Positions 37,598 through 47,428 of a DNA stretch of 64,000 nt are shown here, piece after piece. Both the position numbers and the translations under genes were made by a program. Source of the stretch: JACKBC01 sp041391125 (GTDB taxonomy: Bacteria > Chloroflexota > Anaerolineae > Caldilineales > Caldilineaceae); assembly GCA_041391125.1 (NCBI GenBank), contig JAWKON010000004.1:159640-223639 (forward strand), written 5' to 3'. Position 1 is the stretch's first letter; every line of letters starts with the position of its first letter. Below the pieces are notes generated by a model, which did not search any database, was not told the origin of the DNA, and saw nothing but the letters and a program-made list of their open reading frames with translations.

Positions 37598-38143
37598 ATG
37601 AACCAACCCAAAATTCGATTGGCGACGGCCTGGTTGGGCGGCTGTTCCGGCTGCCATATGAGCTTTTTGGATCTGGATGAGAAGCTGCTCGATCTGGCGG
37701 CGCGGGCCGAGCTTGTTTATAGCCCAATTGCGGATGTGAAGGCGTTTCCCAGCGACGTGGATGTGACGCTGGTGGAGGGCGCGGTGGCCAACATGGATCA
37801 CCTCGAACTGGCGCGCGACATCCGCGCCAACAGCAAAATTGTGGTCAGCTTTGGCGATTGCGCGGTGACCGGTAATGTGACCGCCCTGCGCAATCGGCTG
37901 GGCGTGGTTGATCTGCTGACGCAGGTTTATCGCGAAGGGCCGGGCCGCGCGCCGCGCGGCGGCGAAGCCGATCGCGTCATGCCGGCGCTGCTGCCCAAAG
38001 TACTGCCGCTGCATCAGGTGATCCACGTTGATGCATTTATCCCCGGCTGCCCGCCCGATCCGGAGCGGATTTGGATTGCCATCACGGCGCTGCTGGAGGG
38101 GAAGCCGGTTGTGTTTGCCGAGGAAATGCGCAAGTTTGGGTAG
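37598..38143 (+). CDS. hoxY: NAD-linked [NiFe]-hydrogenase small subunit HoxY
   Basis: A 181-residue protein. The proximal 4Fe-4S cluster ligands are in WLGGCSGCHMS (start), GDCAVTGN (middle) and PGCPPDP (end). Length and motif order match the small subunit of group 3d bidirectional hydrogenases. It bridges HoxH (active site) and HoxU. The next hox gene, hoxH, is not adjacent: an antisense ATPase gene with its own promoter lies between them, so hoxH needs a separate start or a long read-through. Confidence 0.95.
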   Translation: MNQPKIRLATAWLGGCSGCHMSFLDLDEKLLDLAARAELVYSPIADVKAFPSDVDVTLVEGAVANMDHLELARDIRANSKIVVSFGDCAVTGNVTALRNRLGVVDLLTQVYREGPGRAPRGGEADRVMPALLPKVLPLHQVIHVDAFIPGCPPDPERIWIAITALLEGKPVVFAEEMRKFG

Positions 38144-38240
38144 TTCCGGCAGTTCTCATGATTGTCTGTTGCGAAACATGATTTCTACCGCGAAGAACGC
38201 GAAGGGTTCGCAAAGAAGTACGGCTCTTTGAGGTATTGTG

Positions 38241-38359
38241 GGGTGGGCAAGGAATGAATTCCCAGCCTGCCACAGCAAACGTGCTTTAGCACGTTATGTT
38301 CACGGCGTCTAACCGGTTTTAACCGGTTTCCCATGCCAGACGCAGAATTTATTCTGTGG
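38241..38359. repeat. dispersed hairpin element, copy 1
   Basis: About 119 bp that recurs in inverse orientation at 58678-58795. It carries ACGTGCTTTAGCACGT and AACCGGTTTTAACCGGTT, both near-perfect palindromes, and CAAGGAATGAATTCCCAGCC at one end. The two copies differ at a few bases. It lies in the gap between hoxY and the antisense ATPase gene. Confidence 0.75.
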
Positions 38360-38441
38360 TACGCTAGAGAGAAGAGCCTTGCGAATCTTTGCGCTCTTTG
38401 CGATCTTAGCGGTGAAAAAGCTCTTTCACAATCAGAACCAA

Positions 38442-39743
38442 TTAGGGGGTCGATTCTGCCAATATCCATTCAGCGATAGAGCGCACTTCAACGGTCACGC
38501 CATTGATCTCGAAAGGATCCTCGTTTTCATCGGCCAGAATGAAGGCATGGTCTATATTCAACCCGGTTAAGGCATCGGTGAGCGCCCGTACCTCTCGCTC
38601 GCGGGTTGCCGGATTGGCAAGATGTTGGGCAACCTGAATTAACTGGCGTTGTGTGGGCAGATAGAAGTCCACTTCAAACCCATTGGGCGTTGTGTAATAG
38701 TAAAGCTCGCTTTGCTGGCGGCGCAAGGCCAGATAAACCAGATTTTCCAGATGTTTGCCCGTATTGGGTGAAACACTAAAGCCAATCGTGTTGGATAAGC
38801 CGGTATCGATGCTGTAAATCTTCTTTGGCGCCATTTGCTGCCGCGTTACGGAATAGTCATGGCGGGTCAAGGTGAGAATCAGCCAGCTATTTTCCAAATA
38901 GTCGATGTAGTTTTTGATGGTATTGACGCTGCCCAGACGAAAACGTTCTTTCAACTTGTTGAATGAGATGGAAGCCGTTGGATTACTCATCAAGTAATAG
39001 GCAAGCTCTTTCAGCACGGTTACGGCTTCGATCCGATGACGAGTGGCAATATCGCGATAGAGCACGTCGTCATAGAGCGTGCGCAGCAGGGGCAGTTCCG
39101 GATATTTCAAGGCATCGGGAATGCCGCCAGCTTTCAGATAACCATCCAATTCACGGGCCAGTTTTGCCCGGGCAATTGTCGTCATGCTGTGCAAATCCGG
39201 GATTTCCCGTTGATGAAAGCGCAGGTATTCATAGAACGAAAATGGAAAGAGTTCGATGGTGATATGACGTCCGGTCAGCCGCGTTCCCAACTCTCTACTG
39301 AGCAAGGAGGCATTTGAGCCCGTAATATAGAATTTGTAGCCCATATCCATATAGCGGCGCACAAAACGTTCCCATTCTGGGATATTCTGAATTTCGTCGA
39401 TCATGAAAATGGTGCGCTCGCCAAAGGTTTCCACCAGAGCAGCGAAGAGATCGTTGGCATCATTGGCTTGAAAACCGAGAAATCGCTCATCTTCAAAATT
39501 CACGTAGTAGAAGTTCTCTTGACCGAGTTGATGAGCCATCTGCGCCAGCAAAGTAGATTTGCCGACCCGGCGCAGACCAGAAATGATAACGGCGTGGGGC
39601 AGCGCCGCGAGCTTGCTGAAGCGTAGCAAGCTGGGTGCGCTCAACCCCGATATCATGCTGCCAGAACGCATTGAACTGCTCTAACAACATGGCGCGGATT
39701 TCATCTTTTGACCATTTAGCTCGCCAACTATTATTTCATTCAT
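38442..39743 (-). CDS. AAA/DUF4143-type ATPase, antisense between hoxY and hoxH (frameshifted N-terminus)
   Basis: About 430 residues. The main frame (38442-39671) holds AAA Walker A SGLRRVGKSTLLAQM and Walker B TIFMIDEIQNIPEWERFVRRY. Then come FYITGSNASLLSRELGTRLTGRH and ELFPFSFYEYLRF, and the C-terminal DUF4143-like nuclease-fold region (FEVDFYLPTQRQLIQVAQHL). The N-terminus lies in other frames: MLLEQFNAFWQHDIGVERTQL (39690) and a likely leaderless start at 39743 (MNEIIVGEL). Breaks are at about 39635 and 39720. The family is common in accessory DNA, with unknown substrate. Opposite orientation to the hox genes suggests later insertion. Confidence 0.75.
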
Positions 39744-39749
39744 AATGAG

Positions 39750-39789
39750 ATTATATGCATAAAAGCTTTCATTGTCAATGAAAGCTTTT
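39750..39789 (-). promoter_or_regulatory. consensus sigma70 promoter overlapped by a palindrome, driving the antisense ATPase
   Basis: On the minus strand TTGACA (39773-39778) and TATAAT (39750-39755) are separated by exactly 17 bp, a textbook promoter. The palindrome AAAAGCTTTCATT / AATGAAAGCTTTT (39761-39789, 13-bp perfect arms, 3-bp loop) covers the -35 and spacer, so it could be an operator. Transcription would start about at the ATG at 39743. The palindrome also stands 44 bp upstream of hoxH. Confidence 0.75.
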
Positions 39790-39832
39790 GGTGATTTGCC
39801 CGTCTCTATATGAATCTATTACAGGAGCACAC

Positions 39833-41271
<1,439 letters not shown>

Positions 41272-41275
<4 letters not shown>

Positions 41276-41829
41276 TGGGATCAACAGATTGCGCAGATTT
41301 AGAAGATTTTTTGTTCATTGCCTATGGGAATCCTTTACGGCGGGATGATGGAGCAGGGCTGGCGTTGGCTGAGCATTTTGCCGATGCCTGGCGCAGGCTC
41401 GGCGCTTCTGTACACCACATTTCCACGCAGCAATTAACGCCGGAATTGGCTGCCGATATTGCCGAAAGTGGCGCCGCGCACGTGCTCTTTTTTGATACAG
41501 CAGCAAACTGTGAACAGGAAATTCAACTGCGCCGGCTGGATGCGGTGCAAGCGGGCATCACGCTGGGGCATCAATTTAGCCCGGCGCTACTGCTGGTGAT
41601 GGCGCGTGAACTTTATGGCGCGGCCGTAGCCGGTTGGCTGGTGACCGTGCCGGGCGTTGATTTTGGTCACGGCGCCGGGTTCAGTCCGCAGGTGCAGCGA
41701 CTAATCGTCAAGGCAGAGATCATGGCGCAAAAGTTTCTGGCCTATGTTGCCGATCCATCGCCGGATGGGCAATGCCCGCCACATCATGCCCCCTCAGTGA
41801 AATACATCCATAGAGGCATGTTCGATTGA
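41272..41829 (+). CDS. hoxW: hydrogenase maturation endopeptidase HoxW
   Basis: A 185-residue protein with the HyaD/HycI-type core: FLFIAYGNPLRRDDGAGLALAEHF with the nickel-sensing acidic residue, then AHVLFFDTAANCEQEIQL and the C-terminal LGHQFSPALLLVMARELYG. It removes the tail of HoxH after nickel insertion. The ATG overlaps the hoxH stop (ATGA), which links the two in expression. The last ~30 residues are unlike the family and may be a natural extension. Confidence 0.9.
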
Positions 41830-41901
41830 CACCAGTTGCCCATCCCGTCTAAAATCACTGGCAATATAGGGCATCTTCCCAGACTACAATGGAGGTCAAC
41901 C

Positions 41902-42576
41902 ATGTTTGCCGGTCATCTCGCCGCGGGTTTAGCGCTGAAGCAAGTGGATAAACGCGTCAACGTGGGCTGGCTCTTTTTCGCCAGCCTCTTTGCGGATTTT
42001 TTGCTGGGGCTATTTGTCCTGTCCGGTCTGGAGCAAGTCCATATTCCGGCCAACTTTCAGGACGTTCACTATCTAACGTTCACCTTTCCCTATTCGCACG
42101 GACTGGCGGCCACATTGCTGTGGTCACTGCTGGCCTTTGTCAGCGCCCGTCAGCTCTGGCCGGCCCAGGGCGCGCAGAGAAATCGAATCGGCATGGTGAT
42201 TGCGCTGGCTGTTTTTTCGCATTTCGTGTTGGATTGGATCGTGCATGTGCCAGAGATGCCGCTGCTATCGGAAGATTCCCCCAAACTCGGGCTCAGCCTG
42301 TGGAACCATCTGGCGGCAGCGCTGACGCTGGAAGCGCTGCTGGTGCTCGGTGGCTTGATCCTCTATTTCCAGGCGGTAAAACCCACCCGCCGCCTCACCC
42401 AATATGGCGTGCCGCTGCTCATGATCATGGTGACGCTGGCCACAGTGGCCGGCCAGGCGCTGAGCAATACGCCGCCGCCTGCGACCGCAGCGGCGCTCTC
42501 TTGGATCACGCAGCCAATCGTGCTCGGCGGCATTGCATACTGGCTCGACCGCAAGCCCGCGGCCACGCCAAAATAA
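41902..42576 (+). CDS. integral membrane protein, YdjM-like metal-dependent hydrolase family
   Basis: A 224-residue protein with about six hydrophobic helices. The start MFAGHLAAGLALKQVDKRVN carries the first conserved His, FASLFADFLLGLF the Asp, and FVLDWIVHVPEMPL the later His/Asp set seen in the YdjM/LexA-regulated membrane hydrolase family (PF04307-like). The real substrate is unknown. GGAGG stands seven bases before the ATG. It lies between hoxW and the N-ATPase operon, perhaps as a membrane remodelling gene; this is a guess. Confidence 0.6.
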   Translation: MFAGHLAAGLALKQVDKRVNVGWLFFASLFADFLLGLFVLSGLEQVHIPANFQDVHYLTFTFPYSHGLAATLLWSLLAFVSARQLWPAQGAQRNRIGMVIALAVFSHFVLDWIVHVPEMPLLSEDSPKLGLSLWNHLAAALTLEALLVLGGLILYFQAVKPTRRLTQYGVPLLMIMVTLATVAGQALSNTPPPATAAALSWITQPIVLGGIAYWLDRKPAATPK

Positions 42577-42629
42577 TCCCCATCCTACCCACCTGACCAG
42601 CTCCCAATTGCCTCAGATGGACGGTTGCC

Positions 42630-42664
42630 AATCTGCCCACATGTCTAGCGCATGTGGGCAGATT
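42630..42664. repeat. perfect 14-bp stem-loop just upstream of atpD
   Basis: AATCTGCCCACATG and its complement (42630-42643, 42651-42664) flank a 7-base loop. It ends 18 bp before the atpD ATG and is not followed by a T-run. It may be an operator or an mRNA element controlling the N-ATPase operon, or mark the end of the upstream gene. Confidence 0.6.
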
Positions 42665-42682
42665 GTTGTCTATAGTTAAGCG

Positions 42683-44065
42683 ATGAACGAAGGCAAGGTT
42701 ATTACCGTGCGCGGCAGCGTGGTGGACGTGTTGTTTCCCCATTATTTGCCAGCGCTGCATGGTGAATTGCGCGCCGGTCCGCAGGGCGCGGTGGTGATCG
42801 AAACCGCCAGCCATTTGGACGGCCAAACCGTGCGCGGCATTGCGCTGACGCCCACCCAAGGACTGGCGCGCGGCCACAAAGTCATGGACATGGCGCGCCC
42901 TTTGCAGGTCCCCGTGGGCAAGCATTTGCTGGGCCGCGTCTTAAACGTTTTGGGCGAGACCATCGACGGCAATGATCGTGGAGCGCCGGATGAAGTGGTC
43001 GCCTGGCCGCGTTCGGTGCATCAATCGCCGCCGCCGCTGATGCAGCAGACAACATCGCTGGAAATATTGGAGACCGGCATCAAGGCCATCGACGTATTGG
43101 CGCCGTTGGAGCGTGGCGGCAAAGCGGGTCTTTTTGGCGGGGCCGGTGTGGGCAAAACCGTGCTGATCACCGAGATGATCCGCAACATGGTGCGGCAGCA
43201 TGAAGGGGTGAGCATTTTCTGCGGCATTGGCGAACGCTGCCGCGAGGCAGCCGAACTCTACACCGCCATGCGCGACTCCGGCGTGCTGGAAAACACGGTG
43301 ATGGTCTTTGGCCAGATGCACGAACCGCCCGGCGCCCGCTTCCGCGTGGGCCATGCGGCGCTGACCATGGCCGAATATTTTCGCGACGACCTGCGCCAGG
43401 ATGTGCTGCTGCTGGTCGACAACGCGTTCCGCTTTATTCAGGCCGGGGCCGAGGTGTCGGCCCTCATGGGGACATTGCCGTCGCGGCTGGGCTATCAGCC
43501 CACGCTGGGCACCGAGCTGGCCGAGTTTCAGAACCGCATTTGCAGCACCAGCAACGGCGCCATCACGGCGGTGCAGGCCGTCTATGTGCCGGCCGACGAT
43601 TTCACCGACCCGGCGGTGGTGCATACCTTTACGCATCTGTCCACTTCGATTGTGCTGTCGCGCGAGCTGGCCAGCTTGGGGCTCTACCCCGCCATCGATC
43701 CGCTGCGTTCCAGCTCCAACATGCTCATGCCCCCCGTGGTGGGTGAACGTCATTATCAGGTCGCCCGCGCCATCCGCGAGACGCTGGCCAACTATGAAGA
43801 GCTGAAAGATGTGATCGCCATGTTGGGGCTGGACGAGCTGGCCCGTGAAGATCGGCGCATTGTGAACCGGGCGCGGCGGCTGGAGCGCTTCTTGACCCAA
43901 CCTTTTTTCACGACGGGCCAATTCACCAGCCACGCCGGGCGCATGGTGTCGCTAGAAAATGCACTGAACGGTTGCGAGCGCATTCTGGATGATGAGTTCG
44001 CTGAGTACCCGGAGCAGGCGCTCTACATGATTGGGGAGATCGATGAAGCCAAATCGCGGTTATGA
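42683..44065 (+). CDS. atpD: N-type (second F-type) ATPase subunit beta
   Basis: A 460-residue catalytic subunit. Walker A is GGAGVGKTVLITEM (~155), with GERCREA, ALTMAEYFRDD, LLLVDNAFRFIQAG (Walker B) and LGYQPTLGTELAEFQ. The start MNEGKVITVRGSVVDVLFP is the compact N-domain. The operon order downstream (C-Q-R-B-E-F-A-G) with beta first and no separate delta gene is that of N-ATPases, which act as ATP-driven Na+ or H+ pumps beside the main ATP synthase. The frame is unbroken. Confidence 0.9.
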   Translation: MNEGKVITVRGSVVDVLFPHYLPALHGELRAGPQGAVVIETASHLDGQTVRGIALTPTQGLARGHKVMDMARPLQVPVGKHLLGRVLNVLGETIDGNDRGAPDEVVAWPRSVHQSPPPLMQQTTSLEILETGIKAIDVLAPLERGGKAGLFGGAGVGKTVLITEMIRNMVRQHEGVSIFCGIGERCREAAELYTAMRDSGVLENTVMVFGQMHEPPGARFRVGHAALTMAEYFRDDLRQDVLLLVDNAFRFIQAGAEVSALMGTLPSRLGYQPTLGTELAEFQNRICSTSNGAITAVQAVYVPADDFTDPAVVHTFTHLSTSIVLSRELASLGLYPAIDPLRSSSNMLMPPVVGERHYQVARAIRETLANYEELKDVIAMLGLDELAREDRRIVNRARRLERFLTQPFFTTGQFTSHAGRMVSLENALNGCERILDDEFAEYPEQALYMIGEIDEAKSRL

Positions 44066-44505
44066 TGAAAGCTTGGATTTTTCTCCGGTGGTACAAGATG
44101 AAGAACCGTGTTCTCATGCAACGCTGCGCTTAAAAGTACTGCTGCCCGGCCGCGAACTGCTGGACCAAGAAGGTGTCCAAAGTGACTGCCGAGGCTATCA
44201 ACGGTTCATTCTGTTTGCTGCCGCGGCATATCGATTTTGTAGCGCCGCTGGCCGCCGGGCTGCTTTCGTGCGTGACGCCCGCCGGCGAAGAGATATTTTT
44301 GGCCGTGGATGCCGGCACGCTGGTCAAAAAGGGCGCGGAGGTTTTTGTCTCTACGCCGGACGCCGTGGTCGGCCCCGCGCTGGGCGAATTGCGCCGGACC
44401 GTGGAAGAACGGTTCGAGTCGCTGGATGACGAGCGTCGCACCCGGTCGGCCCTGGCCCGGCTGGAAGCCGATTTCGTGCGGCGCTTTATTGAGCTACAGG
44501 AATAG
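44043..44505 (+). CDS. atpC: N-type ATPase subunit epsilon (one frameshift)
   Basis: ATG at 44043, inside the end of atpD, opens MKPNRGYDESLDF..TLRLKVLLPGRELLDQE. One extra base near 44170 is followed by VTAEAINGSFCLLPRHIDFVAPLAAGLLSCVTPAGEEIFLAVDAGTLVKKGAEVFVSTPDAVVG. This is the epsilon beta-sandwich with the FCLLPRH motif of the N-type. The two-helix C-terminal part (RRTVEERFESLDDERRTRSALARLEADFVRRF) is present. It regulates the rotor. The proper first codon could be further downstream. Confidence 0.7.
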
Positions 44506-44509
44506 GGCG

Positions 44510-44890
44510 ATGGACGAATTGGCAAATCAACACGCAGATGGGGCAGGCGCATCCCCCGTTGAAGATGACGCTCCCCACACCACGCAACTGGATCTCATCG
44601 CGGCCGTGTCGGAAAAAGAGACGCGCAAATTGGCGGCGCGGCGGGCCAAAGACGGCAGCGTCTGGTTTGGACTGGGCATGTTTGGCATGATTGGCTGGTC
44701 GGTGGCCGTCCCCATGCTCATCTGCGTGGCGCTGGGGGTCTGGATCGATGCGCGCTGGCCCAGCCGCTTTTCGTGGACGCTCATGCTGCTCTTTATGGGC
44801 ATGGCATTGGGCTGTCTCAACGCCTGGTTTTGGGTGACGCGCGAACGGCGGCAGATTGGACGTGGGGCGCATGGTCAGTGGAAGAAATAA
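44510..44890 (+). CDS. atpQ: N-type ATPase accessory membrane protein AtpQ (AtpI/AtpZ-like)
   Basis: A 126-residue protein. The N-terminal ~55 residues are polar (..DDAPHTTQLDLIAAVSEKETRKLAARRAKDGS), then two hydrophobic helices VWFGLGMFGMIGWSVAVPMLICVALGVWIDARW and FSWTLMLLFMGMALGCLNAWFWV follow. The SVAVPMLICVALGVWIDARWP pattern belongs to the AtpI/AtpZ family, which helps assemble or ion-load the c-ring. The operon slot between epsilon and AtpR matches AtpQ of N-ATPases. It is four bases from the atpC stop. Confidence 0.75.
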   Translation: MDELANQHADGAGASPVEDDAPHTTQLDLIAAVSEKETRKLAARRAKDGSVWFGLGMFGMIGWSVAVPMLICVALGVWIDARWPSRFSWTLMLLFMGMALGCLNAWFWVTRERRQIGRGAHGQWKK

Positions 44891-44940
44891 ACAGATTACA
44901 ACCAAAATCTCAACCGCTCAATATTCAGGGCGAGGCTAGT

Positions 44941-45017
44941 GCCGGTTGAGTAGGCCACGGCAGTTTGTGGCCGTATCGAAACCAAACGGGTCTATGCGCC
45001 GCTCTTTATTGAGAAGA
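44941..45017. repeat. junction inverted repeat, copy D (left arm) upstream of atpR
   Basis: GCCGGTTGAGTAGGCC..GGCCGTATCGAAACCAAACGGGTCTATGCGCCGCTC, without its right arm. The right-arm type sequence lies at copy E on the other side of atpR. The closing words CCAAACGGGTCTAYGC and CGCTC..ATTGA.AAGAT also occur at about 16877-16910. Confidence 0.65.
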
Positions 45018-45085
45018 TCCCAAAAATCTGTGCAATTTGCGGTTTCCTTTTCGGTCCGAAGGCAAGTTCTTTCCGAGAAAATGTG

Positions 45086-45409
45086 ATGACAAATTTCATG
45101 AATTGGCTGTGGTGGATGGTAATTTTCGGGGCGGGCTTTGGGATTGGCGTCTTCTTTTTTGGCGGGCTGTGGCTCACAGTCAACCGGCTCACCGCAGCTG
45201 CGCATCCGGGTGCGCTGTTCCTTGTGAGCTTTTATGTGCGCATCTTGGTGAGCATGGCGGGCATCTATTTGCTCACGGGTCAGCATTTTGAAAACGCGCT
45301 GATCAGCATGGCAGGGTTCCTGGCCGCCCGCATTGTGATTGTGCGCCTGAAAGGCAAAGCAAAGCAAAGGCAAGAGCCCTTTCAGCAATGGGAAAAAGTG
45401 GCTCATTGA
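45086..45409 (+). CDS. atpR: N-type ATPase accessory membrane protein AtpR
   Basis: A 107-residue protein with three hydrophobic helices. NWLWWMVIFGAGFGIGVFFFGGLWLTVNRL, then PGALFLVSFYVRILVSMAGIYLLTG and the third helix are those of AtpR, known only from N-ATPase operons. The FGGLWLTV motif is typical. The FYVRILV helix has the conserved Arg, which may pair with the c-ring glutamate. Start ATG 45086 is preferred over the GTG one codon before it. Confidence 0.75.
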   Translation: MTNFMNWLWWMVIFGAGFGIGVFFFGGLWLTVNRLTAAAHPGALFLVSFYVRILVSMAGIYLLTGQHFENALISMAGFLAARIVIVRLKGKAKQRQEPFQQWEKVAH

Positions 45410-45432
45410 CATTTTGTGGGAGAAGACCCGCT

Positions 45433-45478
45433 ATGGTTTCGATACGCCCCGATACTGCTGGGGCTACTCAACCGTCGC
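45433..45478. repeat. junction inverted repeat, copy E (right arm) downstream of atpR
   Basis: ATGGTTTCGATACGCCCCGA..GGGCTACTCAACCGTCGCT is a right arm. With copy D it forms a split repeat whose arms bracket atpR, so copies D and E could pair across the gene or be remnants of two units. Confidence 0.6.
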
Positions 45479-45535
45479 TACCCCACAATTATTCAAAGAA
45501 CTGGAAAAAGCTTGACGCAGAAAGGGGTATGACTC

Positions 45536-46222
45536 ATGCAACTGAGTCCTGACGCCATCATTTACTGGCAGTGGGGACCGCTTGTGCTCAACGCCACCAT
45601 TGTGTATACGTGGGTGGTGATGGCGCTGTTGGTGGCTGTCTCTTATGGAGTTACGCGCCACCTATCTATCGGGCCAACCATGTCGGCGGGACAAAATGTG
45701 CTGGAAACGGCGGTCACATTTATCAGCCACGAAATTCACGGCATCATGGGACGCAAACCCGACCCATATCTGCCCTTTATCGGCACGCTGCTGCTCTTTG
45801 TGGGCGTGGCCAATTTGTTGACCATTGTGCCGGGCTATCAGGCGCCCACCGGCTCCCTGTCCACCACGGCGGCGCTGGCTTTTTGCGTCTTTTTCGCCAT
45901 TCCGGTCTTTGGCATCTGGCGAAAGGGGGTGCGCCCAATATCTCAAGCAGTATATTCGCCCCTCGGTTTTTATGCTGCCCTTCAACATTATCGGCGAGCT
46001 TTCGCGCACGCTGGTAGCCGTGCGCCTCTTTGGCAACATGATGAGCGGCAACCTGCTGGTTTCGATTTTGCTGGCTATCATTGCCGCTCCTCTTTCCCAT
46101 CATCATGCAGCTTCTCCGGCCTGCTCATCGGCATGATTCAGGCGTACATTTTTGCCGTATTGGCCACGGTTTACATTTCGTCGGCGGTCGAGGTGACCGG
46201 AAGGGGCAGGATGAAGGGATGA
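45536..46222 (+). CDS. atpB: N-type ATPase subunit a, frameshifted
   Basis: About 228 residues. The first frame (MQLSPDAIIYWQWGPLVLNATIVYTWVVMALLVAVSYGVTRH.. FCVFFAIPVFGIWRKG) breaks at about 45940. The second frame continues FMLPFNIIGELSRTLVAVRLFGNMMSGNLLVSILLAII, and the first frame returns with SGLLIGMIQAYIFAVLATVYISSAVEV. The essential stator Arg is in ELSRTLVAVRLFGNMM. Subunit a forms the ion half-channels. The last codons (TGRGRMKG) lie in tandem-repeat DNA, so the true stop may be just before them. Confidence 0.75.
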   Translation: MQLSPDAIIYWQWGPLVLNATIVYTWVVMALLVAVSYGVTRHLSIGPTMSAGQNVLETAVTFISHEIHGIMGRKPDPYLPFIGTLLLFVGVANLLTIVPGYQAPTGSLSTTAALAFCVFFAIPVFGIWRKGVRPISQAVYSPLGFYAALQHYRRAFAHAGSRAPLWQHDERQPAGFDFAGYHCRSSFPSSCSFSGLLIGMIQAYIFAVLATVYISSAVEVTGRGRMKG

Positions 46223-46270
46223 CAGGATGAAGGGATGACTGGTTGCCCCTTCGTCCTGTCATCCTGTCAG
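46203..46270. repeat. tandem array and hairpin between atpB and atpE (GGATGA-AGGGATGAC type)
   Basis: AGGATGAAGGGATGAC occurs twice, then CTTCGTCCTGTCATCCTGTC on the other arm makes a long hairpin. Related units occur at 56996-57087 and 57866-57959. The atpE ATG lies 21 bp after it, so it may affect the high synthesis level needed for subunit c. Confidence 0.65.
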
Positions 46271-46291
46271 CACGGTAATGGGAGTAAAACC

Positions 46292-46571
46292 CATGGACAC
46301 ACTAGGCTGGATGAGGTGATTTCGATTATCGTCGCCGGGTTGACCATTTCGGTCAGTTCGATTGCGCCGGCGTTGGGGGAAGGAGCGGGCGTTGGCGCAG
46401 GCGCTCAATTCGATTGCGCTCCAGCCGGATGGCCAAGCACGATTACGCACACGCTTTTTGTGGGGCTGGCCATGGTCGAATCGACGGCCATTTACTGTTT
46501 CGTGGTGGCCATGATTCTGATCTTCCGCTAACCCGTTCTGGAATTGGGCGGTGGCGCAGGCCGGAAGCTAG
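46292..46571 (+). CDS. atpE: N-type ATPase subunit c, frameshifted
   Basis: Across one-base shifts near 46310, 46400, 46425 and 46535 the product reads MDTLG..VISIIVAGLTISVSSIAPALGEG..ALAQALNSIALQPD..STITRTLFVGLAMVESTAIYCFVVAMILIFANPFWNW and stops at 46571. The two-helix c subunit has Glu in ALGEG of helix 1 and Glu-Ser in MVESTAIY of helix 2, the paired acidic pattern of N-ATPase c-rings. It binds Na+ or H+; which one cannot be told from sequence. Confidence 0.8.
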
Positions 46572-46576
46572 AAACT

Positions 46577-47412
46577 ATGCAATTCGATTGGTTCACGTTT
46601 GAACAGATCATCAACGCATTTGTGGCGCTGTTGCGGCGCTTTTTGTATAACCCATTATGGCGGCCATGCGCGCGCGTGAAGAAAAGATCGCAGCTCACTT
46701 TCAGGAAGCAGAGTCAGCCCGGCAGGAAGCTCATCGAAGCCGAACTGTTTCATCAAAAACGGGATGAACTCGCCGAGCAGCGGGCTAACTTGATGGCGGA
46801 TGCGGCCGCCGACGCCCAAAGGCAGCGCAAACAACTGTTGAGCGAGGCGCGGCAGGAAGTGGAAGAGATGCGCACGCGCTGGTTTGCCACGCTTGGCCGT
46901 GAAAAAGCAACCCATCTGCAAAAGATTCGTCAACAGACAATCGCACAGCTTTTTGCCATTGTGCAACGAGCGCTGCGATCTGGCCAATGCCACATTGGAA
47001 GAGCAGATGTTGACCGTCTTTGCCCAGCGCCTGCAACAGATGGACCATGCAGAGCGGCTGGCGCTGATCCAGGCCATACGGAATTCCGGGCGGTGCGCCG
47101 TCGTGCGCACGGCGTTTGAACTCAGCGAAAAACAGCCGACCAAACTGAAATCACTTTTGCGTGATTTTTGAGGACGACGTGCAAGTGCTCTTTGAGCATG
47201 CGCCCGATCTGCTATGCGGGATTGAATTGCAAGTCTACGGGCATCGCGTCTCCTGGAGTCTGCACGACTATGTGGAAACGCTGGAAGAGCAACTGGCCGA
47301 TCTGTTTGATGCGCATAATGTAGAAGATGCTGTGCTGATGGGCGCCACATCGTTGAGGAAGAGCTCATCTCGCATAGGTGCGGCAGGAATGCCCATGCGC
47401 ATCAGCTGCTAA
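46577..47412 (+). CDS. atpF: N-type ATPase subunit b with delta-like C-terminus, frameshifted
   Basis: MQFDWFTFEQIINAFVALLRRFLY is the membrane helix of b. Further frames give the coiled coil AELFHQKRDELAEQRANLMADAAADAQRQRKQLLSEARQEVEEM.. and then LEEQMLTVFAQRLQQMDHAERLALIQAIRNSGRCAVVRTAFELSEKQPTKLKSLL. The end, VLFEHAPDLLCGIELQVYGHRVSWSLHDYVETLEEQL, looks like the C-terminal fold of subunit delta. N-ATPase operons have no delta gene, and a long b with a delta-like end fits that. Five or more breaks. The end lies between 47355 and 47412. Confidence 0.65.
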
Positions 47413-47428
47413 GGCTATGGAGCTAGTG

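Noticed and set aside
36659..38026. A 455-codon minus-strand frame across hoxU and hoxY
   Set aside because: It is the shadow of the two hydrogenase genes, which carry complete iron-sulfur motifs in frame.
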